64,000 bases of DNA from positions 17,969,789-18,033,788 of the forward strand of contig NC_087062.1 of the NCBI RefSeq assembly GCF_963678635.1, in the 5' to 3' direction. A program made the translations under genes and the position numbers. The stretch's first letter is position 1. The number at the start of each line of letters is the position of its first letter. Below the pieces are notes generated by a model. It did not search any database. It was not told the DNA's origin and saw only the letters and a program-made list of their open reading frames with translations. This document shows, piece by piece, positions 20,901 through 30,477 of this stretch. Source of the stretch: Symsagittifera roscoffensis. Its lineage: Eukaryota; Xenacoelomorpha; Acoela; Convolutidae.

Positions 20901-23900
20901 ACTGTCATGGCTGCGAGGTATGCATTTTATTCTTTGGTCAAGGATTGGAACCGCTCTTAAACGACTGAAATATTGTTTTTTTTTAAAAAATGGCTATGAT
21001 TTTTTTTCTCTGAATGAAGTGTGATCGCGCTTATTTAGTGTCTGGTTTGCCGTTTTGCATTTGTAAAATGATAAAATATAAGCAAAGAGAAAAAAATAGA
21101 GTTTTTAACTCGAGAATTTCTCGGTGTCGTTAATACCCTTCATTTATCCTTAGAGCCAATATGTCAAAGGCAGCAAAAGGTAGCAAGACTTCAAAAACTG
21201 CTCTGAGAAATGCTAATGCAAATAAACCAGTGACTTTCAAAGAGAAGATCAAATCATCAGGTTATGGAACTCAAGCCCCTCCGAGGAAGATGTTCACGCC
21301 TAAGACCGATTTCAAGTCATCGTCAGCCAACGTTGCAATGCGATCTCTACATAATGGTACGTCAGATAGAATATCTTATACAGAGACGGATCTAGGTTTT
21401 TTGACATAAGGTCGACACATTTTTCCAGAGCAGCCGTGGGAGAATGGGTTAGGCTCACGTGTCAAACGAGGGTCATGCCTTCGAATCCCACTTCGGCAGG
21501 GATGGGTGATATATATCAAGTGATAAATATCATGATAAATATCATGATATATATCATGATATTTTTGACAAAAAAATCCATAAATATCAGCTGTATCATG
21601 AAATCAGGTAAATTTGACATGCCTCTTGCCTAATATTCCCATCAAAAGAACCGCGGATTTTCTTTGTTCTCGTTTACCGCCAAATTTGTTCAGTGATTTG
21701 TCTGGCAATTCAGTCTGGGTTTTTGCCGCGTTTTTTCTTCAACTTGTCATCTTCCAATTATCAACGCTGTTATACAGTTGACTGCTTTATATTTCAGATT
21801 TTGATCTTGAGTTTTAAAATGCCTGGTAGAAACCGGAAAGATGTTTGGGACAACTTTCGTCGAACGAAAAAAGAAGGCAATACCGGAGTATGGGCAATTT
21901 GCAAATGCTGCAACATCGGTATGCAAGGCATTCCAGCGAGGCTGGAAAAACACTTGGAAAAGTGTGTTAGTGACAGGGACATAGAAGTCCCGGTGCCAAA
22001 GCAGCTCAAAAAGGACGACTCTTTGAGTTCAGTTGTTTCTGTTACTGTTTCTGGGACTTTGCCAAACGAGAAGCAATTGCAGCTGAGCAAGCGCCGTGAG
22101 ATGTGCCTGACAGATTTCCACAAACTGGCATTCTTGCTCGACCCTCGCTATTTAAACACTAATGTGTTGGATGCTGCCGAGCAAGAAAGTGCTTTGCAGA
22201 AGGCGTTCGAGCTTCATCCTGATTTAGTCGCTGTCATCGCACAATTCCGTGCAAAAGCTTCACCATTTATCAAGTCGTATTACGAGGTTGCGCAGCAAAT
22301 TAATCCTCACGATTGGTGGTCACTTGCCGCTGACATTCCGCAGAGTGTGAAGGATATAATCATTGGGCTTTTGTCATGCAGCCCTTCTACGGCGTCGCTT
22401 GAGCGACTATTCTCAAGTTACGGGTGGATACATAGCGAAATCCGAAATCGTCTTGGAAACGAAAAAGCTGCAAAACTGTTGTTCATATTTAAAGTTTTGA
22501 ATAATGCTTGAACAACAGAACGTCCAATTCAAGTTCATTTGCAAACTACAGTTTTTAAATAGTTTTCAAGTGTTCCTATAGGCTGAGTATTTGTTCCCCA
22601 ACTGTTCCCCGAGAATATCAAAAATATCGTGATATATATCAAAAATATCGGATTGATATGATATTTTTAAAAATATCAGATATCACCCCATCCCTGCACT
22701 TCGGTCACGGTTGGAGGGGTGCCAGTGTCATCCGCCTCCTCAAGTTGGGACCGGCGGCGGCGAAATGGATGACATCTCCCTCCCCTATGGTTGGTCCTGC
22801 ACTGAGCAGGACGGGGGGCTAAAAAACGTATTTTCCAAAATTTTGGTCGACCTTTTTTTTAAAAGAATAAAAAGGGCAACAATCAGAGCCGGATCTAGGA
22901 TTTTCTCGAAGTTCAAAAATGCCGTTTTTGCCCGCGAAAAAAAAAGAAAAAAGAATACCGCTCCCCTTCAAAATTAGAATGTATTGCCGAAAATTCATAT
23001 CATGCAATAATTCAAAAAAGGATCTTTTAGTTGGCGAGGATGTCGAATACCTGAAGGGGCCACTTCTACCCTAACTCCCCCCATGCAACAATAATGCCGT
23101 TTTCGCTTCTTTGCTTCCCTTCAAAATTAGGCGCCTTAAAAAAATTTAGCGTTGGTCAAATTGATGTCGTAAAATAGTATCAAAGGGGGTCCCTTTGGGT
23201 GGTAAGAGGGTCAAATCATCTAGGGAGAGGCGTCTTCTCACTTCTCAAATCAGCCCCTGATCTTGTAGGTCTCAATTTTGATTCAGTTTTTCAGTCTTTG
23301 CCCTTGCGATAGCAAGTTTTTTAAAACCGGGTGCCAGACTTTTCCGGCTAACAAATTATTTGTACAGACAGTTGTACTACGACCTTGTAATAATCTTTTT
23401 GTGATGCTACTTTTTTAAAATAAAAATGGAGCAATAGGTGATGGGACTTACGGGAAATTTAAATTTCAAAATGCTTGGTTGCTTAATTTTTTATATAATT
23501 TTTTATTCAGCTCAACAGGCGCTTTCGCAAACATTGTCGGCTTAATTACCGCTCAGTCATTTTCATTTTAATGATCATACATTTAATGCTGGCAATAGAT
23601 TTTTTGACATATTTTTGTTTAAAAACATCATTCGAGACATTTTAATAGATCTCGAAGTTTCGGAAATATCAAAATGGATGAGTTGTACGTTTTACGGAGA
23701 TATCAAAATGGATTGAGGCGAATACAATGATACTGAATATTTTGATGTATGGCTCTTCAAATAAAACCATGTTAAATAATCTACAACGTCAGCAGAAAAT
23801 TTTGTTGCTAGCTTTTTTGGGCATAAAAATATGAAGAAGTAAGAAATATGAGACGAAACGAAACAACTGGTTCTTTGTTTGAGCTAATTGTATATGAGGT

Positions 23901-26777
23901 TCTAGAACTTCTAAGTAAAATTATAAGATCTGAACATTGCAGTGAGACAATTAACTACTTCATTGAAAAAATTTGAGTAATTGATTTTTTAGGAGAAGAG
24001 ACATGACTCAATTGTCTCCTAACAATGCAACAATTGAGTATGAGTATAAGTTTAAAAAAATGATTATCTGCACTGTACGTACACGTGTAAACTATTCAAC
24101 GTTCTGGCTAAAATTGACACGAAAGTATAGATATAAATTGTATTTTTCAATCCCTTTTTTGGTTTCTATAAAATGATCAAATGTTCATATAACTTCAAAG
24201 TATCGGAAGGTCAATTTTCACAATCAAATAAATTTTGACAACTTTATGCTTCTCAAGAATTGGAAAGTTTGTTCGAGTCATTTAAACTGGCTGGATAGCC
24301 TTCAGTGCCCGCTCAAGGTCTTATTGTTCAAATGGTAATTTTTTATGCATTTTGTAGCGTGCATAGCTTGAAAACAAATTTATATATTTATATATTAGAT
24401 CTAGATTTTTCAAAAATTTGTTTCGGCTGTTGTCTCTTTTCTGGCGGCTAGCCTGCCATGTGTGAATTATTGCAAGTGACGCGAAGCTCGGTTTGCTTGT
24501 GTTAAATTTGCAGTAGCAATGTTTTTCAAATCTGTTGCTCTTAAATTGCCAAAGTTTTTCTTACACAAATAAAGGTTGAGAGATGTCTAAAAGTTTCGAG
24601 GTTTTGAACTTGAAATTTGATTAGATGGTTCCAAAAAGCCGCAGTTTTCTCTGATCGACGACCGGAAATACCCCAGTGATGCAGAGCCGCCTGTCCAGGA
24701 AAAAGCTGCCATAGACGCCGATTCTACTCTGAAGAAACCAATTACGCAAATCCGGTTTTCACCAAATGGCAAGATGCTGGTTGCTTCTTCCGCAAACAAT
24801 ATTGCACATGTTTTTCAAATGCCCCTTGGAGGTAAACTGATTATTTTTGTTCATTACAAAGTTCTCATTATAAGAGATTACCAATAGAATAAAATATGTT
24901 CAATCCCCAGACTTTCGGAATTCTGAAATTAGTATGGAAAAAACATCAATTTCGAACGGAAAGCTATTAAGAAAACGTAGAATAAACTTGGGCTATTTTT
25001 AGGCAGAAGCAGTGCATTGAAAGGTCACAATGGACCTGTAAAGGTAGCTACTTGGTCCGTGGACTCTTCTAGAATAGTCACTGCCAGTGACGACAAAACG
25101 GTCCGCATCTGGAATTCAACGGGGGATAGAGAATTGTGCCTTTGTATTGACTCGCATGGCTCAACTCAGAAACCCGAGAAAAAATTCGAGAAAGAGATCT
25201 CGTGGAGCTCTTTTTACTATAACGATGGCCTGGTACTTCTGACAAGTGGGTATTCGCTTTATGCATACTCGTATCACATTGATATGTCCAAAACGAGTGA
25301 CATTAAGACTTACGATTACAAGTGCAGATATTCGAAGGTTCACCAAGTCGATTTCACAGACTGCGCATCTATTACAAGTGCTTCTGCAATTAATTCTTTC
25401 CTGAGTCACTATGTTTTTGTTGCTACATCTGCTAAGAATTTGTACATATATGACATGAATAGATGCAGCATCTTGAGGACTTTTGACTCTTGCCAAGAGC
25501 GACCTGTACATTGTATAAGACATAATGAGGGATCCCTATACAGTAGGCTAGATGAGTCTTCGGTTAGTTCGGAGTCGTACAATATTTTTGCGACATCGGC
25601 TGTTTGCGACGGGATTAAACTGTGGGATGTGCGGCAGAAGTTGTGTGTGCGCAAGTTTGACAATCACTACAATAAGTTCTACCACTGTGGGTTTGATTGG
25701 AGCCCATGTGGCAAATACATTGCTTCTTCTTCTGAAGACAGGTAAACATTAAACTGTTTTGTTTTCCTCAATTTTTTGTCTCAATTCTTTTTAAGAGTAA
25801 TGAACGTAGTGAAGACTCTTGTATAGGTCTTGCTGACTTTTTTTCTACGAAAAATATTGATGCACTTAGGTCTAATGGACTTTTTGAGCTCAGTTGATAT
25901 TCATCTGCTGAAAGTGATGTAAATAGCACTCTCCAAATACGAACGTGGAAATGGCGCGAAAAAAAACGTGACGATTTCTAGTTTCGAAAGTGGAATTTAT
26001 TTTTAAGATTTCCCAGCGGAATAAAAACTTTACCTGTTGATCCAGTTTTCTCAAGTTGGGTCCAGGTTATCAAAAAAAGCGCCAATCATAATTTGTTCTA
26101 GAAATTCAAAGAGCTTAAATGCATCTATTTTTTTCTTTGAAATTCGGAAGTTGAGATTTTTATGTTTTATTTGCGTTCATTACTATTTTCCCATCTTCGA
26201 TTGGCTATGTTGTAAGAGCATCTGTCGAATCGAAACTTTGTCTATTTGATTCTGACAAAATAGAGCTATTTTTTACCGAATTGCCCTTTTCCAAATAAGA
26301 AAGGGTTCTTTTTTCTACCAAAACCTTTGAGCGGCATTTTACGTTTATTTGCAGGATAAAAAGGTGATTTTTTTTTCATGTGACGTTCGCGTTTTTAAAG
26401 AACTTTGATCGTTCAGATGTGGATATCTGTACGACGTCACTGCCAGTGCGTATCTGCACAAGTACACGAGACTGTCCGACATCGGAACATCCGTCTCCTT
26501 CCACCCTCTCTACCCCGAAGTAGCTTTCTCATTCAACGACGGAAGAATACACCTCTTCTCATCACGGCAAAACAAACCACCTGATTCTCGGAAAGGAGGA
26601 ATGAAATCAGCCACTACCACTAATGTAATCAGGGTTCACAATAGAAACAGGCCATCGGAAGGTGGGAGTAAATTTAGAGAAAATGCTGTGAGTGATGTTG
26701 TTAGAGGTCAAGGGTCAGGTGACCGAACAGAAGTACCGGAATATTCCAGAAGTTCGGCTGTCAAAGAGTTACTTTGA
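16838..26777 (+). CDS. WDR27: WD-repeat protein 27 (six recognised exons)
   Basis: Phase-consistent coding exons: about 16878-17904, 20665-20917, 21154-21356, 24625-24831, 25003-25741 and 26417-26777 (TGA), 929 residues from the Met at 16878. The first propeller has WD-like segments (CSADKTYAAWNYNTG). A linker matches the WDR27 signature (FKEKIKSSGYGTQAPPRKMF, TPKTDFKS). A second propeller begins ITQIRFSPNGKMLVASS and continues ALKGHNGPVKVATWS, TASDDKTVRIW, CDGIKLWDVRQ and FSFNDGRIHLFSS. The 5' end is uncertain: an acceptor TTTTTCAG ends at 16837 and the frame is open upstream of 16878, so an earlier coding exon, or a trans-splice or UTR junction, is possible. The family is a conserved two-propeller scaffold without established biochemistry. 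Introns hold a palindrome and a hAT-in-SINE nest. AATAAA occurs at 26935. Confidence 0.9.
18217..18286 (+). repeat. tRNA-like SINE head
   Basis: ACTTGGCCTAGAGGTAACGC (A-box-like), then GCTTCAACTCCTAGCAGGACC (degenerate B box). Sister of 11182-11250. Confidence 0.55.
18500..18860 (+). repeat. Composite repeat 5' portion with tRNA-like block
   Basis: ATGCGATAAGCAAGGGTATTG at ~18500, then GGGATGGCAAAGGTCTTGGG and TTCGAATTTGACAGGACC at ~18660-18705, and a body segment, AGTTGCCACATCGTAAATTCG. The layout matches copies at 38.2 and 60.5 kb. Confidence 0.65.
19198..19542. repeat. 345-bp near-perfect palindrome
   Basis: Left arm 19198-~19360 and right arm ~19370-19542 are reverse complements, with about one substitution and one ~13-bp length difference in a poly(T/A) tract near the outer end. 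The central loop is only ~9 bases (around AAGTGCCC). Arms include GTGGCTTCATATTGTTTCC and its complement. The sequence is made of the composite-repeat body. Confidence 0.95.
20395..20640 (+). repeat. Cluster of four palindromic repeat tails
   Basis: Four successive variants of CAAGTGGTGCGAAG..CAGCTTCGCCTCTGTGT, at ~20399, ~20470, ~20566 and ~20609. The last ends about 25 bp upstream of the WDR27 exon at 20665. Confidence 0.8.
20665..20917 (+). CDS. WDR27: WDR27 exon 2 (linker region)
   Basis: Acceptor TTTTAG ends at 20664 and donor GTATGC starts at 20918. Phase 1 in, phase 2 out, matching neighbours. Encodes AFSFCFMDMEDSLELW to APLYTSPLKPK, corresponding to the inter-propeller region. Confidence 0.8.
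21154..21356 (+). CDS. WDR27: WDR27 exon 3 (conserved linker motif)
   Basis: Acceptor CCTTAG and donor GTACGT. Encodes TFKEKIKSSGYGTQAPP and MFTPKTDFKS, the most diagnostic WDR27 linker segment. Confidence 0.88.
21497..22696 (+). mobile_element. 1200-bp hAT DNA transposon, internally deleted
   Basis: Terminal inverted repeats: left CAGGGATGGGTGATAT, right (complement) CAGGGATGGGGTGATAT. The 8-bp target duplication CACTTCGG is perfect (21489-21496 and 22697-22704). Both subterminal regions are rich in ATATC and GATAT motifs (ATCATGATATATATCATGAT). The element lies in the third WDR27 intron and carries one open frame for a BED/dimerisation protein. Confidence 0.93.
21819..22511 (+). CDS. hAT transposase-derived protein lacking the catalytic core
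   Basis: 230-residue frame starting MPGRNRKDVWDNFRR; the frame is also open upstream to an ATG at 21693, but the BED domain begins at 21819. Residues ~8-50 form a BED zinc finger: W and F positions, C..C (ICKCC), then H and C (LEKHLEKC). Residues ~105-135 match the end of the hAT catalytic fold (LAFLLDPRYLN). Residues ~165-228 are the C-terminal dimerisation region (WWSLAADIP, SCSPSTASLERLFSSYG, RNRLGNEKAAKLLFI). Full-length hAT transposases run to ~600 residues. The central region with the acidic catalytic residues is absent, with no frameshift. It cannot be an active transposase but could still bind ends or dimerise. Confidence 0.88.
   Translation: MPGRNRKDVWDNFRRTKKEGNTGVWAICKCCNIGMQGIPARLEKHLEKCVSDRDIEVPVPKQLKKDDSLSSVVSVTVSGTLPNEKQLQLSKRREMCLTDFHKLAFLLDPRYLNTNVLDAAEQESALQKAFELHPDLVAVIAQFRAKASPFIKSYYEVAQQINPHDWWSLAADIPQSVKDIIIGLLSCSPSTASLERLFSSYGWIHSEIRNRLGNEKAAKLLFIFKVLNNA
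22887..23263. mobile_element. hAT-like MITE, CAGGGGCGGATC family, copy 2 (degenerate)
   Basis: Left end CAGAGCCGGATCTAGGATTT and right end AAATCAGCCCCTG, about 375 bp apart. The interior shares AAATTAGGCGCC, CAAAGGGGGTCCC and GGGTCAAAT-type landmarks with the copies at 12.5 and 54.3 kb. In the third WDR27 intron. Confidence 0.65.
23290..24505 (+). repeat. Composite repeat copy, decayed
   Basis: 5' landmark GCCCTTGCGATAGCAAGTTTT, a body with GTCGGCTTAATTACCGCTC and TTTTGTTTAAAAACAT, and tail TTGCAAGTGACGCGAAGCTC ending near 24505. Same orientation as all other copies. Confidence 0.5.
24625..24831 (+). CDS. WDR27: WDR27 exon 4
   Basis: Acceptor TTGATTAG ends at 24624 and donor GTAAAC starts at 24832 (phase 1 in and out). 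Encodes DGSKKPQFSLIDDRKY, then KKPITQIRFSPNGKMLV, the first strand of the second propeller. Confidence 0.88.
25003..25741 (+). CDS. WDR27: WDR27 exon 5 (C-terminal propeller)
   Basis: Acceptor TATTTTTAG and donor GTAAAC. Encodes LKGHNGPVKVATWSVDSSR, TASDDKTVRIWNSTG and ATSAVCDGIKLWDVRQKLC, then DWSPCGKYIASSSEDR: at least four WD blades. Confidence 0.92.
26417..26777 (+). CDS. WDR27: WDR27 terminal exon
   Basis: Acceptor CGTTCAG ends at 26416. Encodes CGYLYDVTASAYLHKYTR, then LSDIGTSVSFHPLYPEVAF and a final blade FNDGRIHLFSS. A ~60-residue low-complexity charged tail ends in TGA. The tail extends beyond the usual WDR27 end. Confidence 0.88.
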
Positions 26778-26934
26778 GTGATTTATCTGCGAAATACATA
26801 TCTTTTGCTTTACATATCTGCTTGCAAGACGACCTTGCTATTCTACTGTGGATCATATTATGTGAAGGTTCTCTTCTCTTGTAGAATTGCTATTGCCTTA
26901 AAGGTTTCTCTTTTTTTTCCTGTAGGTTACTGGC

Positions 26935-26940
26935 AATAAA
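26935..26940 (+). terminator. Polyadenylation signal of WDR27
   Basis: AATAAA 158 bp past the WDR27 stop; a second AATAAA occurs near 27128. Confidence 0.55.
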
Positions 26941-27374
26941 TTCAATTCTATGTGTGCAATTCGATGTAAATATGTAATATGGTATGGGGTGTACATAGAT
27001 ATATTTTTTAAATCAACATGATTTCTTACGGTAAAAATAGCTTCGTTTGCTCTACTTTTTTCAATTTCCTGCTTATTAGTTAGTACGAGGTGTCTCATGT
27101 GTTGAAAGCCACCCAATTAATCAAGAAAAATAAAGAAGAAATATTTGAAATTAGTTAGATGTCATTGCTCAAAGACTATCAATTTTAATTTGCGAGACAG
27201 CAGAAAAATTATGCAGATGTAGAAAAATCGAAGGGATTGTTGAAAGCTCAGGATGAAAGTAGCTGTGAACTAGTTTAGCGCTGTTATTGAAAATTTTTCT
27301 CTTAGTGTGCATTTTTCGTTTTTTAAGGGCCACAATCTTTTTAAAGGTCCAGTTTAAATAATTATTTATTAGGC

Positions 27375-29325
27375 TGGTGATAAGCAAGCGCTATCAAATT
27401 GGAACACAGGACTTTTTTTCAGGTTAGCTACTAAATTACCGAAATCACTGAATCATTTCGCCAACATATTAACACATTGAGCATGTATGCATTTCAAATT
27501 CCCGTTTTATTTGATAAGTTTATTTTGGTTGTAAAGCTCAAATAAGTTTATATTGGTTGTAAAGCAACTTTGATTTTTTAAAATTACCATTTTATTCTTG
27601 TGTAGCGCTTTGTTTTTTTTCGGCTTAGAAGATTTTGGACTGTCTTGTATTGGCTTAGTCGCCTCATATGATGTCGTTTGAAGAGTGATAATAATTTTTC
27701 ATTGGGGGTATATGAAACGCATTTTTGAAATTCCTGTTTGATAAAAATAGGTGCAATGAAAATGTATGTGATCGGTTTTTTTATTTATTCTATTTTTTTG
27801 AGACGCTTTGAAAAATTTTCACTTTTCTCAAAAATTTTAGTTTTCCGCAAAAACGACTCTACCGATTTTCGAAAAAGAGGTAACAATGGAAAGTTTGCCT
27901 ACTTCCTTGTGTGCCTGCATAATCCCCGAGTTTCTTTTTACCTTGCTTCGTTTTCTACAGCCTTCAAAAAAGTCTGTGGCGGAATTTTTTACCGCTATTT
28001 TTGGTTTTTCCTTTTCTCGAAAACTGACCACCCATATCTGACATTTTTGTTTCATTGCATAGAACGGGTTGTGGGAAGCTCCCCTGTAGAAGCGGCTAAG
28101 CGAAAAAAATAACAAAAAAGTCCTCTCCCTCGGAAAAGTCAAAGTTTTGGATCGGTTTTTGAAATTTTTTGGCTTTTATTAGAAACTACCCTGTAAAATC
28201 TGAGCTTTTAATTTCAATCGACAGAACGGGATGTGAGAAGTTTCTTTGCACTACATAAACGGCAAGCCCCATTTTTTTAACACAAAAACTTATAGCCATC
28301 GGAAAAACCAAATTTTCGACTTTTATTGTTTTTTTGAAACTTTTTGAATCTTTATTGTAAGCTACCCTAACAAATCGGAGATTTTGATTTCGATCGAAAG
28401 GAAAAGATGTGAGAAGCTCCCGTGCCTGAGCGACTGCACTCAATTGTTTTACACTAAAAGTTATCGCCTTTGGAACAATAATGTTTTTGATTTTTTGACA
28501 GTTTATAGAAACTTTGACTTGTCTTGAAAACTACCCTTGAAAACTACCCTCGACTTTTTTTTTTATTTTTGACTTTTCTCGAAAAAGACCCTCCCAAAGT
28601 GAATTTTTGGGTTCAAGCGAAACAAAAGGCTAAGAAAAATTCCCCTGTACAAACAGCTGCGTCCAATTTTTCTTACAAGAAAATAAAGGGCCTCAGAAAA
28701 GTCAAAGATTTCCTGTCCGTTTTTGAAACTTTGTTTTTTTTTTCGAAAACGACCCACCCGAGTCTGATATCAAGGGTGTAATTGAGCAAGAGGTTATAGG
28801 AAGCCTCCCTGCTTAAGCTGCTATGCCCTTAAAATGTTAAGAACAGTGTTTTGTTATTCGAAATTGTCAAAAATTTCTTTCTTTTTGATTAAGGTTTTAT
28901 GTGAAGCCCTATTTTGGAAATAACTCATTTCATCCCGAATCAGTAGAACAAATTCCAAAAATATCAAACAGGTACATCCAGTTTTAGATTGACCCCTAGT
29001 TTTTAGTAGCTCTAAATTTATATGAAGAAGGTCATTTTATTTAGCTCATCAGTTTTCTACCCAATTTTTGTCGGCTTAGTTACAATTCATAATTTTGTTT
29101 TTAAGCTAATTTACTGCTGATAGTAGTCTATTTTGGCATGGTTTTCCTCAAAGCTTATTTTATTTGAGACAATTATATGATTGTTTTGCTAGTTCTAGCT
29201 TTCGGTATGCTGCCGAACATTTTTTTGAGTTCAAGCCTTTAGTGTTTCTGTGGGCTGGCTTTACATGCTAAGAATGTGAGATATATATATCGCAAGTAAT
29301 GTGAAGCTCCTCGTCGACTGTGTAC
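27375..29325 (+). repeat. Composite repeat with an internal ~165-bp decayed tandem array
   Basis: 5' landmark GATAAGCAAGCGCTATCAAAT at ~27378. From ~27770 to ~28870 there are about six diverged units built on GAAGCTCCCCTGTA..AGCGGCTA, GGAAAAGTCAAAGTTTT and GAAAACGACCCTCCC. The tail is ATCGCAAGTAATGTGAAGCTC near 29290. It lies between the converging WDR27 and MFSD8 3' ends. Confidence 0.65.
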
Positions 29326-29428
29326 AAAGTTTTTCTGGTAGCATATTCGATGTGAAATCTAATACAGATTTTATAGTGTTTCAAAAATAAATACTTTAGA
29401 ATGGACACTTGGGACAGGATACAACTGC

Positions 29429-30477
29429 TTAATGAACTCCAAATCGCTTGTTGAAAATAGCGACCAAACAAAAAATGAAAAAAGTCATTCCAGTTATACA
29501 AGGAAATACTACTGCTGGTCCATGTTTTTGAAATACGTTACTGACAAAAACTGGACCCAACGCTCTTGATAAGCTTCCTGCCGACGTTAGGAATCCCTGG
29601 TAGAGACCTTGAGAGCTTGAGGACTCGATGGTCTGAGAATAGAGACTGGTAGTAGTTACTATTCCTATAGGGTATGTCAAGCTGAGTGTACATGCACATA
29701 AGATAAATTGGAAGAACAGAATTTTGTGTTGTTCGCTGCACCATTGATAAACTTCCGAGTTGCATCCTATGATTTCATCGCTGTATGAATATTCCGAAGA
29801 TGTGATACTGAATGAAAACCCCGAAGTGTCTCGCTTCACGCGAAAAGATTCTTCGGTCGAAGTAGCGATTGTAGTTTCAAAAGGCGCCTGAGTTGTAGTT
29901 GAATTTGACGTTGTGTTCGAATTGGCCAATTTTGGGTACTGACTGCTGAATGGGATTAGGAATATGAAGGCCACAGATAGGAAGAGAGTTGAAAATGCAA
30001 GTAGATGACGCTCTTTGAAGCGTGCTGTAAGTTTGCGAGTAGAAAGGTAGACAAGCGATGACATGATTGCGTTTGAAAATAGCACTACTCCATTGTAAAG
30101 CACCGTTTTGTTGTAGGTCCAGGCATATTCGGCTTGTACTAAAGGAGTCATAATAGTTTCGAAGAATGAGAAATCAAATAAGAAAGTGAACCATAAGACG
30201 TTGCACAGCACAACAGAAACGAAATTCTTGGACTTGAAAATTGAGGTGGCAACGGACGTGGAGATGGTTTCGTTCTCGTTGACCTTGAGACTCCCGATTT
30301 CCCTGAAGTTGATGTTGAATATGAATAGGTTGGCAACGTTTATTAAGGCAGCCATGAATGCGGGACAGGTGTACATGCTGATCTGCAGGCGAATTAGGTG
30401 GAAAGTGAATCCGTTATCGAGAGGTGTGAAGACTGTCTGGATTACTGGTCCGATCACAAAACCGAGTGCTTGAGTTC
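29429..30477 (-). CDS. MFSD8: MFSD8 terminal exon
   Basis: Acceptor CTTTTTTCAG and stop TAA at 29431-29429. Encodes residues ~259-607: TM5 to TM12, the glycosylated luminal loop and the short cytoplasmic tail FNKRFGVH. Confidence 0.93.

Larger units (their letters stand above)
21432..22830 (+). repeat. tRNA-derived SINE split by a hAT element
   Basis: The 5' part (21432-21496) reads CAGCCGTGGGAGAATGGGTT then GCCTTCGAATCCCACTTCGG. It resumes after the hAT at 22697 with CACTTCGGTCACGGTTGG and a GC-rich body to about 22830. B box GCCTTCGAATCCC; CCGTG and CACGG ends can pair like an acceptor stem. Confidence 0.72.

Noticed and set aside
29538-30336. Shorter minus-strand frames overlapping the MFSD8 terminal exon, and the plus-strand frame at 30186
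   Set aside because: Out-of-frame or antisense to the conserved MFSD8 reading.
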